From Actinoplanes couchii (GTDB lineage Bacteria > Actinomycetota > Actinomycetes > Mycobacteriales > Micromonosporaceae), in assembly GCF_016862075.1 (NCBI RefSeq), contig NZ_BOMG01000074.1, positions 1 through 64,000 of the forward strand: DNA of 64,000 bases, read 5' to 3'. Shown here piece by piece: positions 1 to 8,070 of the stretch. Every line of letters begins with the position of its first letter. Position 1 is the first letter of the stretch. A program made the position numbers and the translations under genes. The notes under the pieces were generated by a model that worked only from the letters and a program-made list of their open reading frames with translations, made no database searches and was not told the origin of the DNA.

Positions 1-97
1 GAGGGGAAACCGCCAGCGGGGCGCGAAGCGGCGGGCCGGGAGGGCGAGCGGTGGGCGGGGGAACGGCCGGCCGGGCCGGAAACGGTGGGCGGGACGG
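1..97. other. Non-coding edge with a short direct repeat
   Basis: This is the short stretch downstream of the molybdenum hydroxylase gene, which ends at 98. It is extremely GC-rich. The 11-mer CGGTGGGCGGG occurs at 49-59 and again at 83-93, and related G-rich words lie between. No gene is visible. The repeat fits the pattern of duplicated short segments at gene 3' ends seen elsewhere in the window, but here it could simply be low complexity. Confidence 0.4.
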
Positions 98-2770
98 TCA
101 GTCCTGCAAGGCCTGCCAGATGCGGTCGGCGGTGTAGGGGAGTTCGGTCAGGCGGATGCCGAGGGCGTCACGCAGGGCGTTGGCCAGGGCCGGTGACACC
201 GGGTTGTACGGGGACTCGCTCATCGACTTGGCGCCCAGCGGCCCGATCGTATCGGTGGTCCGCGCGAAGTGGACCTCCGTGTACGGAACGTCGGCCATCG
301 TCGGGAGGTGGTACTGACGGAACGCCGCCGTGGTCACCCGGCCCGAGGAGTCCAGGTCGACGTGTTCGGACAGGGTCGCGCCCAGCGCCTGCGCCACACC
401 GCCCTCGATCTGGCCGCGCAGCTGCAGCGGGTTCATCACGGTCCCCGCGTCGGCGCTGTGCACCGACCGCAGGATCCGCAGCTCGCCGGTCTCCGGGTCG
501 ACGGCCACCCGGAAGAACTGGGCGTTGAACGCGACCGACCGGGGCGTACCGTCGAAATGGCCGTGTGCGACGACCGGACCGCCTGCCTTGACCACCAGGT
601 CGGTGAGCGGGATCGGGCCGACGCCGGAGGCGCTGAGGAAGTGCGCCTCGGCGGGCGTGCGGTCGGCGAGCGCCAGCAGCTGGGCGCGCAGCGAACGGGC
701 GGCCAGCAGCACCGCCTTGCCCGCGACGACCACGCCGGTGCTGGCGAAGGCCCCGGTGTCGTGCCGGACCACGTCGGTGTCGGACTGGCGGATCACGATC
801 CGGTCGGGGCTGGTGCGGAGTTCGTCGGCGACGATCTGGGCGTGCACGGTGGTGCTGCCGTTGCCGAACTCGGCGGTGCCGACGGACAGCTCGTAGCGGC
901 CGTCCGGCAGCAGCGCCACCGAGGCGTCGGCGTAGTGCCCGCCGGGCGGCCCGGCCGCGATCATCGCGATCGCCATCCCGTCGCCGACGAGCCAGCCGGG
1001 CGGGCCCTCGTCGGCGGTGGCGTAGGCGGCACGCATCCGGTCCAGGCACTGGTCCAGGCCGTAGCTGGCGATGCCGAGGTCGGGCACGTGGCCGCCGGGC
1101 GCGGTCAGGTCGTCGCCGGGCCGCACCACGTTGATCTCCCGGAACGTGACCGGGTCCATCCCGATCATCCGGGCCACCTCGTCGAGGGTCTGCTCGACGG
1201 CGAACGTGACCTGCCCCAGCCCGTAGCCACGGAAAGCCCCGGCGGGCACGGTGTGGGTGTAGACGGAATACGCGTCTGTCCGGATATTTCCGCACTTGTA
1301 CACGGCGACCGTCTCGTGACAACCGTGGTGCATCACCGAAGGGCCGTGATTGCCGTATGCCCCCGTGTTGACCAGCACGTTCAGCTGTAGAGCGGTGATG
1401 GTCCCGTCGCGGCGGGCGCCGGCCTTGACAAAAACGACGAACGGATGCCGCGTGGTAGCCCCGTGGAACTGCTCCGCCCGGGTGAACTCCCACTTCACCG
1501 GCCGCCCGGTCCGCAGCACGGCCAGCGCGACCAGATCCTCGGCGAGCATCTCCTGCTTGCCCCCGAATCCACCGCCCACCCGCCCGGCGACAACACGCAC
1601 CTTGTCGAGAGGAAAGCCGAAGAGCCGGGCGACGGCCCGCCGGGTCAGGAACGGCGTCTGCGTGCTCGACCGGATCACCAGCCGATCGTCGTCGTCGAGC
1701 CACCCCACCGCACCGTGCGTCTCCAGGCTCGCGTGCTGCACCCGAGGTGTCCGGAACGTCGCGGACCAGACGGCATCAGCCTCGGCGAACCCGGCGGCGA
1801 CGTCCCCGATCGACGCGTGCAACTCCCCCACCACGTTCGCGTCCGCCCGCGCGATCCCCTGACCGGCGCCCTTGTCCCCGTGCACCAGCGGCGCCCCCGG
1901 CAGCATGGCAAGAGCGGGATCAAGGACGGCTTCGCGTACGTCGTACGAAATCCGCAGTTTTCGCACCCCCTCCTCCGCGGCCGCCTCGGAGACCGCGACC
2001 ACCGCGGCGACGCGCTGCCCGGCGAAGCGCACCACCTCGTCGAGAACGCGCGTGTCGTAGGGGTCCTCCGCCTCCCGCTCGTGCTGCCCGGTGGAGAACA
2101 GCCGGTCCGGCGAGTCCTTGTGGGTGAGCACCGCCTCCACCCCCGGCACCGCGAGCGCGTCGCTGGTGTCGATGTCGACGATCCGGGCATGCGCGTGCGG
2201 CGACCGCAGGACCTTCAAATGCAGCAGCTCCGGTACGTCTACGTCGAACGTGTACCGCGCGGTTCCCGTCACGACCTGTGGCCCGGCTGGTGCCCCGAGA
2301 TTGGAGCCGACGACCGGGCCGCCGCGTGTGCAAGCGGGAGCCGCCCGGCCTTCCACCGCGTCCAGGACCGCTCGGTATCCCGTACAGCGGCAGAGGTTGC
2401 CTTTGAAGGATCGTGGCAGATCGTCACGCTGGGCATCGGTCAGAGCAGCGGTTGTCATGATCATGCCGGCGGTGCAGAACCCGCATTGGAAGCCTTGCGC
2501 GTCGAGAAAGTTCTGCTGAACCGGGTGCAGTTCACCGTCGGGCCCGGCCAGGCCCTCGACCGTGGTGACCTGATGCCCCAGCGCGCGGAAGGCCGGGTAG
2601 ACGCAGGAGTGCACCGGCTTGCCGTCGACATGCACCGTGCACGCCCCGCAGTCCCCCGCGTCGCAGCCCTTCTTGACCCCGGAACAGCCCTCTTCCCGCA
2701 GGTAGGTGCGCAGGCACTGGCCGGCTTTCGGTGCCCGCTCGTGCGGAGTCCCATTGATCTCGATCGTCAT
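98..2770 (-). CDS. Molybdopterin hydroxylase, fused [2Fe-2S] and Moco subunits
   Basis: Large catalytic part of a xanthine dehydrogenase/CO dehydrogenase-type molybdenum hydroxylase, 890 residues. Residues 1-80 form a plant-type [2Fe-2S] domain (CSGVKKGCDAGDCGAC, then a further Cys). Residues about 85-145 form the helical [2Fe-2S] domain (CGFC and CRCTGYR). The rest is the molybdopterin-binding domain, with the GGGFGGK motif near residue 400. A C-terminal GAKSMSESPYNP segment holds the conserved active-site Glu. The small and large subunits are usually separate genes or part of an all-in-one XDH; here only these two are fused. The FAD subunit is the upstream gene, overlapping by 4 bp (ATGA), so the two are translationally coupled. 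The substrate cannot be told from sequence; purines, aldehydes and N-heterocycles are all possible. No Moco maturation genes are visible in the window. Confidence 0.9.
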   Translation of the reverse strand: MTIEINGTPHERAPKAGQCLRTYLREEGCSGVKKGCDAGDCGACTVHVDGKPVHSCVYPAFRALGHQVTTVEGLAGPDGELHPVQQNFLDAQGFQCGFCTAGMIMTTAALTDAQRDDLPRSFKGNLCRCTGYRAVLDAVEGRAAPACTRGGPVVGSNLGAPAGPQVVTGTARYTFDVDVPELLHLKVLRSPHAHARIVDIDTSDALAVPGVEAVLTHKDSPDRLFSTGQHEREAEDPYDTRVLDEVVRFAGQRVAAVVAVSEAAAEEGVRKLRISYDVREAVLDPALAMLPGAPLVHGDKGAGQGIARADANVVGELHASIGDVAAGFAEADAVWSATFRTPRVQHASLETHGAVGWLDDDDRLVIRSSTQTPFLTRRAVARLFGFPLDKVRVVAGRVGGGFGGKQEMLAEDLVALAVLRTGRPVKWEFTRAEQFHGATTRHPFVVFVKAGARRDGTITALQLNVLVNTGAYGNHGPSVMHHGCHETVAVYKCGNIRTDAYSVYTHTVPAGAFRGYGLGQVTFAVEQTLDEVARMIGMDPVTFREINVVRPGDDLTAPGGHVPDLGIASYGLDQCLDRMRAAYATADEGPPGWLVGDGMAIAMIAAGPPGGHYADASVALLPDGRYELSVGTAEFGNGSTTVHAQIVADELRTSPDRIVIRQSDTDVVRHDTGAFASTGVVVAGKAVLLAARSLRAQLLALADRTPAEAHFLSASGVGPIPLTDLVVKAGGPVVAHGHFDGTPRSVAFNAQFFRVAVDPETGELRILRSVHSADAGTVMNPLQLRGQIEGGVAQALGATLSEHVDLDSSGRVTTAAFRQYHLPTMADVPYTEVHFARTTDTIGPLGAKSMSESPYNPVSPALANALRDALGIRLTELPYTADRIWQALQD

Positions 2771-3519
2771 GCGGTCTCCGAGAGTTCAGCGATGATCTGT
2801 GCCGCGTAGAGCCGGGTGAGATGTCGGCGCCAGGCCGGGCTGCCGTGCACGTCGTCAACCCAATCGCGCAATTCGTCCAGATTTTGCGTGACATGGGGCC
2901 GCTCGGTGGACGCGGTCACCGTCAGTGACACCCCACCGCCCGGGTCGATCCGCCCGATCACCAGCGCCGCCGACCGGCCATGACGAAACAACGACCCGCG
3001 GCGGTACGCCGTCCGAGCGGTGAGCGTGGCCAGCGGCAACCGGATCGCCCGCAGGAACTCGCCGTCCCGCAGCACCGTGGTCCCCACCCCGGTCACGAAC
3101 GCGGCAGCCGGCACCAGACGCTCGACCGCATCCGGCCCGACCAGCACACACGTGCCGTCGAGGGCCACGCTCAGCGAGATCATCGGCCCGGCCGGCAGCG
3201 CCGCGCACAGGTTCCCGCCGACGGTGGCGACGTTCCAGATCTTGAACGAGGCGAGGAACGCGTGACAACACTGCCCGACGAGCGGATAGGCCGCCAGCCC
3301 CTCGGCGAGCTCGGCGATGGTGCAGGTGGCCGCGACCTCGACATGATCGTCACGGAACGTGAGTGGTGGCCATCCGGCGGCGGTCAGATCGAGCAGCCGG
3401 TTGATCTCTGGTCGTGGCTCGCCGAACAGCGCGGTGCCGCCGCCCAGCCAGGCGTCCCCGGGCCGCCACTGGCCGGGCGTGGCGGGGCTGACCACTTCGG
3501 TGACCGTGTGCAGATCCAC
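2767..3519 (-). CDS. FAD-binding subunit of molybdenum hydroxylase (CoxM/XdhB-like)
   Basis: 250-residue FAD subunit of the same enzyme. It passes electrons from the iron-sulfur domains to NAD+ or a quinone-linked acceptor. The protein has the FAD_binding_5 fold (PCMH-type) with the motif NVATVGGNL at about residue 95, followed by the CO_deh_flav_C region. The N-terminal flavin motif is LGGGTALFGE at about residue 26. Length is slightly short of the usual 270-300. It is the first gene of the two-gene operon and overlaps the fused catalytic gene by 4 bp. It diverges from cydA; the 154-bp gap holds both promoters. An enzyme with this split (FAD alone, Fe-S plus Moco fused) is less common than the three-subunit form. 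Confidence 0.88.
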   Translation of the reverse strand: MDLHTVTEVVSPATPGQWRPGDAWLGGGTALFGEPRPEINRLLDLTAAGWPPLTFRDDHVEVAATCTIAELAEGLAAYPLVGQCCHAFLASFKIWNVATVGGNLCAALPAGPMISLSVALDGTCVLVGPDAVERLVPAAAFVTGVGTTVLRDGEFLRAIRLPLATLTARTAYRRGSLFRHGRSAALVIGRIDPGGGVSLTVTASTERPHVTQNLDELRDWVDDVHGSPAWRRHLTRLYAAQIIAELSETA

Positions 3520-3602
3520 AAAAACACGCTACGCGCCTCATGTTTCTGTTCCCGGCGATCTTTTCGAGCCCCGGCAGAACCTGCCGTCCGCTCCCACCGG
3601 TC

Positions 3603-3616
3603 GGGACCTTCGGCCC
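3603..3616 (+). promoter_or_regulatory. DosR/DevR-like box upstream of cydA
   Basis: The 14-mer GGGACCTTCGGCCC lies 58 bp before the cydA start. It matches the half-site layout GGGnCC...GGnCCC of DosR/DevR/OsdR (NarL-family hypoxia regulators) boxes as I know them. Its place before a high-affinity terminal oxidase operon makes oxygen or redox control plausible. The match is from memory of the consensus, not from a scored search. Confidence 0.5.
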
Positions 3617-3673
3617 TGATCACGGGTGAAGTGCCTGGTCAAGAGTGGGCATGACATTGGGGAAAGGACAGCG

Positions 3674-5062
3674 GTGGACGCGCTCGATATCTCGCGGTGG
3701 CAGTTCGGCATCATCACCGTGTATCACTACATCTTCGTTCCGATAACGATCGGGCTCTCCTTCCTGGTAGCGGGTATTCAGACGGCATGGGTCCGTACCG
3801 GTAAGGAGAAATACCTCCGGGCCACCAAGTTCTGGGGCAAACTCTTCCTGATCAACTTCGCGATCGGTGTCGTCACCGGGATCGTGCAGGAGTTCCAGTT
3901 CGGCATGAACTGGTCGGCGTACTCCCGCTTCGTCGGTGACATCTTCGGGGCGCCACTGGCCATCGAGGGGCTGCTGGCCTTCTTCCTGGAATCCACGTTC
4001 CTCGGCCTGTGGATCTTCGGCTGGGACAGGCTGCCGAAACGTGTGCACCTGGCGACGATCTGGATCGCGGCGACCGGCACGCTGATGTCGGCCTACTTCA
4101 TCCTGGCCGCCAACTCGTGGATGCAGCACCCGGTCGGCTGGACCATGGGCGACGGCCGTGCCGAGCTGACCAGCATCTGGGCGGTGCTCACCAACTCCAC
4201 CACCCTGGTCACGTTCCCGCACACCGTCACCGCCTGTTTCCTGACCGCGGGCGCGCTGCTGATCGCGGTCAGCGCCTGGCACGTCAAGCGCGGCAACTCC
4301 GACGACGTGTTCCGGCCGTCGCTCAAACTCGGCGCGTGGGTGGCCCTGATCGCCGGGCTCGGCGTGATGATCACCGGCGACATCCAGGCCCGGGTGATGA
4401 CTGAACAGCAGCCGATGAAGATGGCCGCCGCCGAAGCGCTCTACGACACCACCGACTCGGCGTCGTTCTCCGCGTTCACCGTCGGCTCGCTGGACGGCTC
4501 CGAGGAGATCTGGTCGGTCCGGGTGCCGTTCCTGCTGTCCCTGATGGCGACCGGCGACCCGTCCGGAGAGGTCGAAGGAATCAACGACATCCAGCGGGAG
4601 TACGAACAACGGTACGGAGCCGGGGACTACGTGCCGAACGTTCCGGTCTCGTACTGGTCGTTCCGGCTGATGATCGGATTCGGCGCGCTGGCCATGGTGA
4701 TCGCGGCCGCGGTCCTCTGGTTCACCCGCGGCGGCCGGCGCCCGCAGTCCCGCTGGCTCTGGATCGCCGGGGTCGCCACCGTCGCCATGCCGCTGCTGGC
4801 CAACTCGTTCGGCTGGATCTTCACCGAGATGGGCCGGCAGCCGTGGAGCGTGTTCGGGCTGCTCAAGACCGCCGACTCGGCGTCGCCGTCGGTGTCCACG
4901 GCGGAGGCCGCGACCGGTCTGATCGTGCTCACCGTGGTCTACGGGGCGCTGGCCGTCGTCGAGTTCGCGCTGTTCATCAAGTACGCCAAAGCCGGCGCCC
5001 CGTCGATCGAGCCACCGGCCGCGGACGACGACGCCGACAAACCGCTCGCGTTCGCCTACTGA
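3674..5062 (+). CDS. cydA: Cytochrome bd ubiquinol oxidase subunit I
   Basis: Subunit I of the cytochrome bd oxidase, which binds hemes b558, b595 and d and reduces O2 with quinol electrons. I chose the GTG at 3674 (protein begins VDALDISRWQFGIIT), 462 residues, because GGAAAGGA ends 5 bp upstream; an ATG 48 bp earlier adds an unconserved tail. Subunit hallmarks are the N-terminal WQFG and His-rich first helix, GRQPW in the second half and about nine transmembrane helices. The Q-loop is of the short actinobacterial type, between about residues 255 and 330. cydB follows after a 12-bp gap and the cydDC assembly exporter is next, so this is a complete cyd cluster. A DosR-like box sits upstream. 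Confidence 0.95.
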   Translation: MDALDISRWQFGIITVYHYIFVPITIGLSFLVAGIQTAWVRTGKEKYLRATKFWGKLFLINFAIGVVTGIVQEFQFGMNWSAYSRFVGDIFGAPLAIEGLLAFFLESTFLGLWIFGWDRLPKRVHLATIWIAATGTLMSAYFILAANSWMQHPVGWTMGDGRAELTSIWAVLTNSTTLVTFPHTVTACFLTAGALLIAVSAWHVKRGNSDDVFRPSLKLGAWVALIAGLGVMITGDIQARVMTEQQPMKMAAAEALYDTTDSASFSAFTVGSLDGSEEIWSVRVPFLLSLMATGDPSGEVEGINDIQREYEQRYGAGDYVPNVPVSYWSFRLMIGFGALAMVIAAAVLWFTRGGRRPQSRWLWIAGVATVAMPLLANSFGWIFTEMGRQPWSVFGLLKTADSASPSVSTAEAATGLIVLTVVYGALAVVEFALFIKYAKAGAPSIEPPAADDDADKPLAFAY

Positions 5063-5074
5063 GGGCCTTCTGAC

Positions 5075-6070
5075 ATGGAACTCACCACCTTCTGGTTCAT
5101 CCTGATCGCCGTCCTCTGGGCCGGCTACTTCCTCCTCGAAGGCTTCGACTTCGGCGTCGGCATCCTGCTGCCGGTCCTCGGTAGGGACGACAGGTCGCGG
5201 CGGCTCGCCATCAACACCATCGGCCCGGTCTGGGACGGCAACGAGGTCTGGCTGATCGTCGCCGGCGGCGCCACGTTCGCCGCGTTCCCCGAGTGGTACG
5301 CCACCCTGTTCTCCGGCTTCTTCCTGCCGCTGCTGCTGATCCTGGTGGCGCTGATCGTCCGCGGGGTCGCCTTCGAATACCGCCACAAGCGGGAGTCGGC
5401 ACGCTGGAAGCAGGGCTGGGACCTGTGCATCTTCTGGGGCAGCCTGGTCCCGGCGATCCTGTGGGGCGTGGCGTTCGGCAACATCGTCCGCGGCGTGCCG
5501 ATCGACGCCCAGCACGAATACGTCGGCGGCTTCGTCAATTTGCTGAACCCGTACGCGCTGCTCGGCGGCCTGACCACCCTCGCGTTGTTCACCCTGCACG
5601 GCGCGGTGTTCCTGGCCCTGAAGACGGACGGCCCGATGCGCGCCGAAGCCGGCAGACTCGCCACCCGGCTGGCCCTGGCCGCGGTCCCGATCGCCGCCGG
5701 TTTCCTGGCGTGGACCGCCATCACCGACCCGGACGACTGGGGCATCGCCCTGTCCGTGCTGGCGGCCCTCACCTTGCTGGCATCGGTCCAGCTGACCCGG
5801 ATCCGCCGCGAGGGCTGGGCGTTCACCGCCACCGCGGCCACCATCGTCCTGGCGGTGGCGGCCCTGTTCACCACCCTGTTCCCCAATGTGATGCCGTCCA
5901 CCCTGGACCCCGCGAACAGCCTGACGGTCCTGAACGCGTCCTCCACCCCCTACACCCTGAAGGTGATGACCTGGGTGGCCGTCCTGTTCACCCCACTGGT
6001 CCTCCTCTACCAGGCCTGGACCTACTGGGTCTTCCGCAAACGCCTGAAGCTGAGCGACATCCCAGCCTGA
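5075..6070 (+). CDS. cydB: Cytochrome bd ubiquinol oxidase subunit II
   Basis: Subunit II of cytochrome bd oxidase, 331 residues with about eight to nine transmembrane helices and no heme ligands of its own. The N-terminus (FWFILIAVLWAGYFLLEGFD) and the GPVWDGNEVWLI motif at about residue 50 are diagnostic. The length is typical for the actinobacterial form. The start at 5075 is 12 bp after the cydA stop, and the intergenic GAGGG is a plausible ribosome site. The pair is co-transcribed and forms the membrane complex. Confidence 0.95.
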   Translation: MELTTFWFILIAVLWAGYFLLEGFDFGVGILLPVLGRDDRSRRLAINTIGPVWDGNEVWLIVAGGATFAAFPEWYATLFSGFFLPLLLILVALIVRGVAFEYRHKRESARWKQGWDLCIFWGSLVPAILWGVAFGNIVRGVPIDAQHEYVGGFVNLLNPYALLGGLTTLALFTLHGAVFLALKTDGPMRAEAGRLATRLALAAVPIAAGFLAWTAITDPDDWGIALSVLAALTLLASVQLTRIRREGWAFTATAATIVLAVAALFTTLFPNVMPSTLDPANSLTVLNASSTPYTLKVMTWVAVLFTPLVLLYQAWTYWVFRKRLKLSDIPA

Positions 6071-6169
6071 CCCACCGACCCAGCTCCTCACCTTCCAGCC
6101 GCCACACCTGACCGCCTCGCCCCTTCCCGCTCGCCGTTGTTCGGTGGGCGGGGCTCCGGAAGGAACCCG

Positions 6170-8026
6170 ATGAAGCCGCTGGACCCCCGGCTCCTCAGGT
6201 ATGCGCGTGCCACCCGGACCTACCTCGCGGCGACCGTCGTCCTCGGCGGGATCCATGCCGTGCTGCTGATCGCCCAGGCTGTCCTGCTCGCCGACGCGAT
6301 CACCGCGGTCTTCCTGGACGGCGCCGGCATCGGTGACCTGACCACCGGGATCCTCGGATTCACCACTCCGGTGCTGGTGGCGCTGGTCGCGGTGATCGCC
6401 GCGAAGGCGGCGGTCGCCTGGCTCCAGGAGGTCGCATCGGCTCGCTCGGCCGCCGCGGTCAAGAGCCAGCTCCGCAACCGCCTCCTCGCCCACGTCGCCG
6501 CCCTCGCCCCACACCCTGACCCGATAAATACCGAAAAGAGGGACAAGGAAGAAGGCATCGACCGACCGCTCACCGAAGGCAAGGCGGGGAACACCGCGGG
6601 GCTTCCCACGGAGGCCAAAGAGAAGGACGGCGAGCGGCCTTCCGCAGACGGCAAAACGAGGGGCGCCGGGCAGCTTTCCGCGGACGGTGAGGCGAGGGGG
6701 GCTGGGCGGCTTGCTGCTGGGGAGGTTGTGGCGTTGGCTGGGGATGGGCTGGATGCGCTTGACGACTACTTTGCGAAGTATCTTCCGCAGCTTGTGCTTG
6801 CTGTTCTGGTTCCGGGGATTCTGCTGAGCCGGCTTTTGCCTGCTGACCTTGTTGCAGTGGGGACCATTGCGGTCACGTTGCCGTTGATTCCGTTGTTCAT
6901 GGCTCTGGTCGGGATGCATACCGAGGCTCAGAACCGGCGGCAGTTCCGGTTGCTCTCGCGGCTCTCCCATCACTTTCTTGATGTTGTCGCCGGGCTTCCC
7001 ACGCTCAAGCTCTTCGGGCGGGCACGAGCCCAAGCCGGGATCATTCGGCGGATCAGTGATGAGCAGCGGCGGCACACCATGCGTACGCTGCGGACCGCCT
7101 TTTTGTCCTCGCTTGTTCTGGAACTGCTTGCCACCCTGTCCGTTGCGCTCGTCGCCGTGGGGATCGGGCTTCGGCTCGTGTCCGGGAACCTTGATCTCGC
7201 CACCGCCCTGCTCGTGCTGATCCTTGCCCCCGAGGCTTACCGGCCCCTTCGTGAAGTGGGGGCGCACTTCCACGCCAGCGCCGAAGGACTGGCCGCTGCC
7301 GAAGAAGTGTTCGCCGTGCTGGAGACGCCGCTCCCGGTCCTCGGGAAACGTGCGCCGGTCTCGGGGGACATCGTGTTCGACGGGGTGGAGGTTCGGTTTC
7401 CGGGGCGGTCGGGGACTGCTCTGCGGCTCGACGCCACCATCAGGACCGGGGAGATCGTCGCGCTCACCGGGCCGTCGGGGTGCGGGAAGTCCACGGCGCT
7501 GAACGTGCTGCTCGGCTTCGTCAGTCCTACGGCGGGACGGGTGACCGTCGGTGGCGTACCGCAACAGGAATTTGATCTTGAAGCCTGGCGGCGGCGCATC
7601 GCGTGGGTGCCTCAGCGACCGCATCTCTTCGCGTCGTCGGTTTATGACAACATCGCGCTGCCGGACGGCCTGGCCGCGCCTGTTCCCTTTCCTGAAGTGG
7701 TCGCGGCGGCGCAGGCGGCCGGGGCCGACGGGTTCGTCCGGGAGTTGCCGGAGAGCTATTCGACGGTGCTCGGGGACGACGGGACCGGGCTGTCCGCGGG
7801 GCAACGGCAGCGGATCGCGCTGGCCCGGGCTTTTCTGCGGGACGCGCCGATCGTCCTGCTCGACGAACCCACCGCCAACCTGGACGCCGGGACCGCCGCC
7901 GAGGTGATGGCCGCGATCCGGCGGCTGGCCGCCGGACGCACCGTGCTGATCGCCGCGCACCGTCCGGAACTGATCGCTCTCGCCGACCGTGTCGTCCCCC
8001 TGACCGAGAACCTGGTGCCGGCATGA
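6170..8026 (+). CDS. cydD: ABC exporter subunit CydD (thiol/glutathione-type exporter)
   Basis: First half of the heterodimeric CydDC exporter, which exports cysteine or glutathione-type reductant and is needed for cytochrome bd assembly. I start at ATG 6170 (MKPLDPRLLRYARAT), preceded by GGAAGGA; 618 residues. It has an N-terminal six-helix transmembrane domain and a C-terminal ATPase domain with Walker A GPSGCGKST (about residue 430), signature LSAGQ and Walker B IVLLDEP. The odd feature is an insertion of about 60 residues after the LAPHPDP segment, built of four 12-residue repeats. It is charged and low in hydrophobics, so it probably forms a cytoplasmic loop. From about 6700 to 7280 the gene uses many T-ending codons, unlike its neighbours. 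It overlaps cydC by 4 bp (ATGA). Confidence 0.93.
   Translation: MKPLDPRLLRYARATRTYLAATVVLGGIHAVLLIAQAVLLADAITAVFLDGAGIGDLTTGILGFTTPVLVALVAVIAAKAAVAWLQEVASARSAAAVKSQLRNRLLAHVAALAPHPDPINTEKRDKEEGIDRPLTEGKAGNTAGLPTEAKEKDGERPSADGKTRGAGQLSADGEARGAGRLAAGEVVALAGDGLDALDDYFAKYLPQLVLAVLVPGILLSRLLPADLVAVGTIAVTLPLIPLFMALVGMHTEAQNRRQFRLLSRLSHHFLDVVAGLPTLKLFGRARAQAGIIRRISDEQRRHTMRTLRTAFLSSLVLELLATLSVALVAVGIGLRLVSGNLDLATALLVLILAPEAYRPLREVGAHFHASAEGLAAAEEVFAVLETPLPVLGKRAPVSGDIVFDGVEVRFPGRSGTALRLDATIRTGEIVALTGPSGCGKSTALNVLLGFVSPTAGRVTVGGVPQQEFDLEAWRRRIAWVPQRPHLFASSVYDNIALPDGLAAPVPFPEVVAAAQAAGADGFVRELPESYSTVLGDDGTGLSAGQRQRIALARAFLRDAPIVLLDEPTANLDAGTAAEVMAAIRRLAAGRTVLIAAHRPELIALADRVVPLTENLVPA
6560..6703 (+). 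repeat. 4 x 36-bp in-frame tandem array inside cydD
   Basis: Four contiguous 36-bp units start at 6560, 6596, 6632 and 6668, each encoding 12 residues: DRPLTEGKAGNT, AGLPTEAKEKDG, ERPSADGKTRGA and GQLSADGEARGA. A partial fifth (GRLAAGE) merges into the conserved CydD sequence. The third and fourth units are closest to each other; the first two have diverged. The period is a multiple of three, so the frame is kept. The array sits in the intracellular part of the transporter domain. Confidence 0.85.
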
Positions 8027-8070
8027 CCGTCTCCGCCGTCCCCTCTGACCGCCACCCTGGTGCCGGCATG
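8011..8070 (+). repeat. Duplicated cydD/cydC junction segment
   Basis: The 15-mer CCTGGTGCCGGCATG occurs at 8011-8025, where it carries the end of cydD and the ATG of cydC. It occurs again at 8056-8070, exactly 45 bp later and in frame. The following bases are also similar (ACCGTCTCC against GTCATCTCC). The cydC start region therefore looks tandemly duplicated, giving two candidate in-frame ATG starts. Confidence 0.75.

Noticed and set aside
3620..7960. Very long minus-strand open frame of about 1446 codons across cydA-cydD
   Set aside because: It is antisense to clearly conserved cyd genes. Its composition (Gly, Arg, Gln, Glu rich, repetitive) is that of a GC-bias shadow frame.
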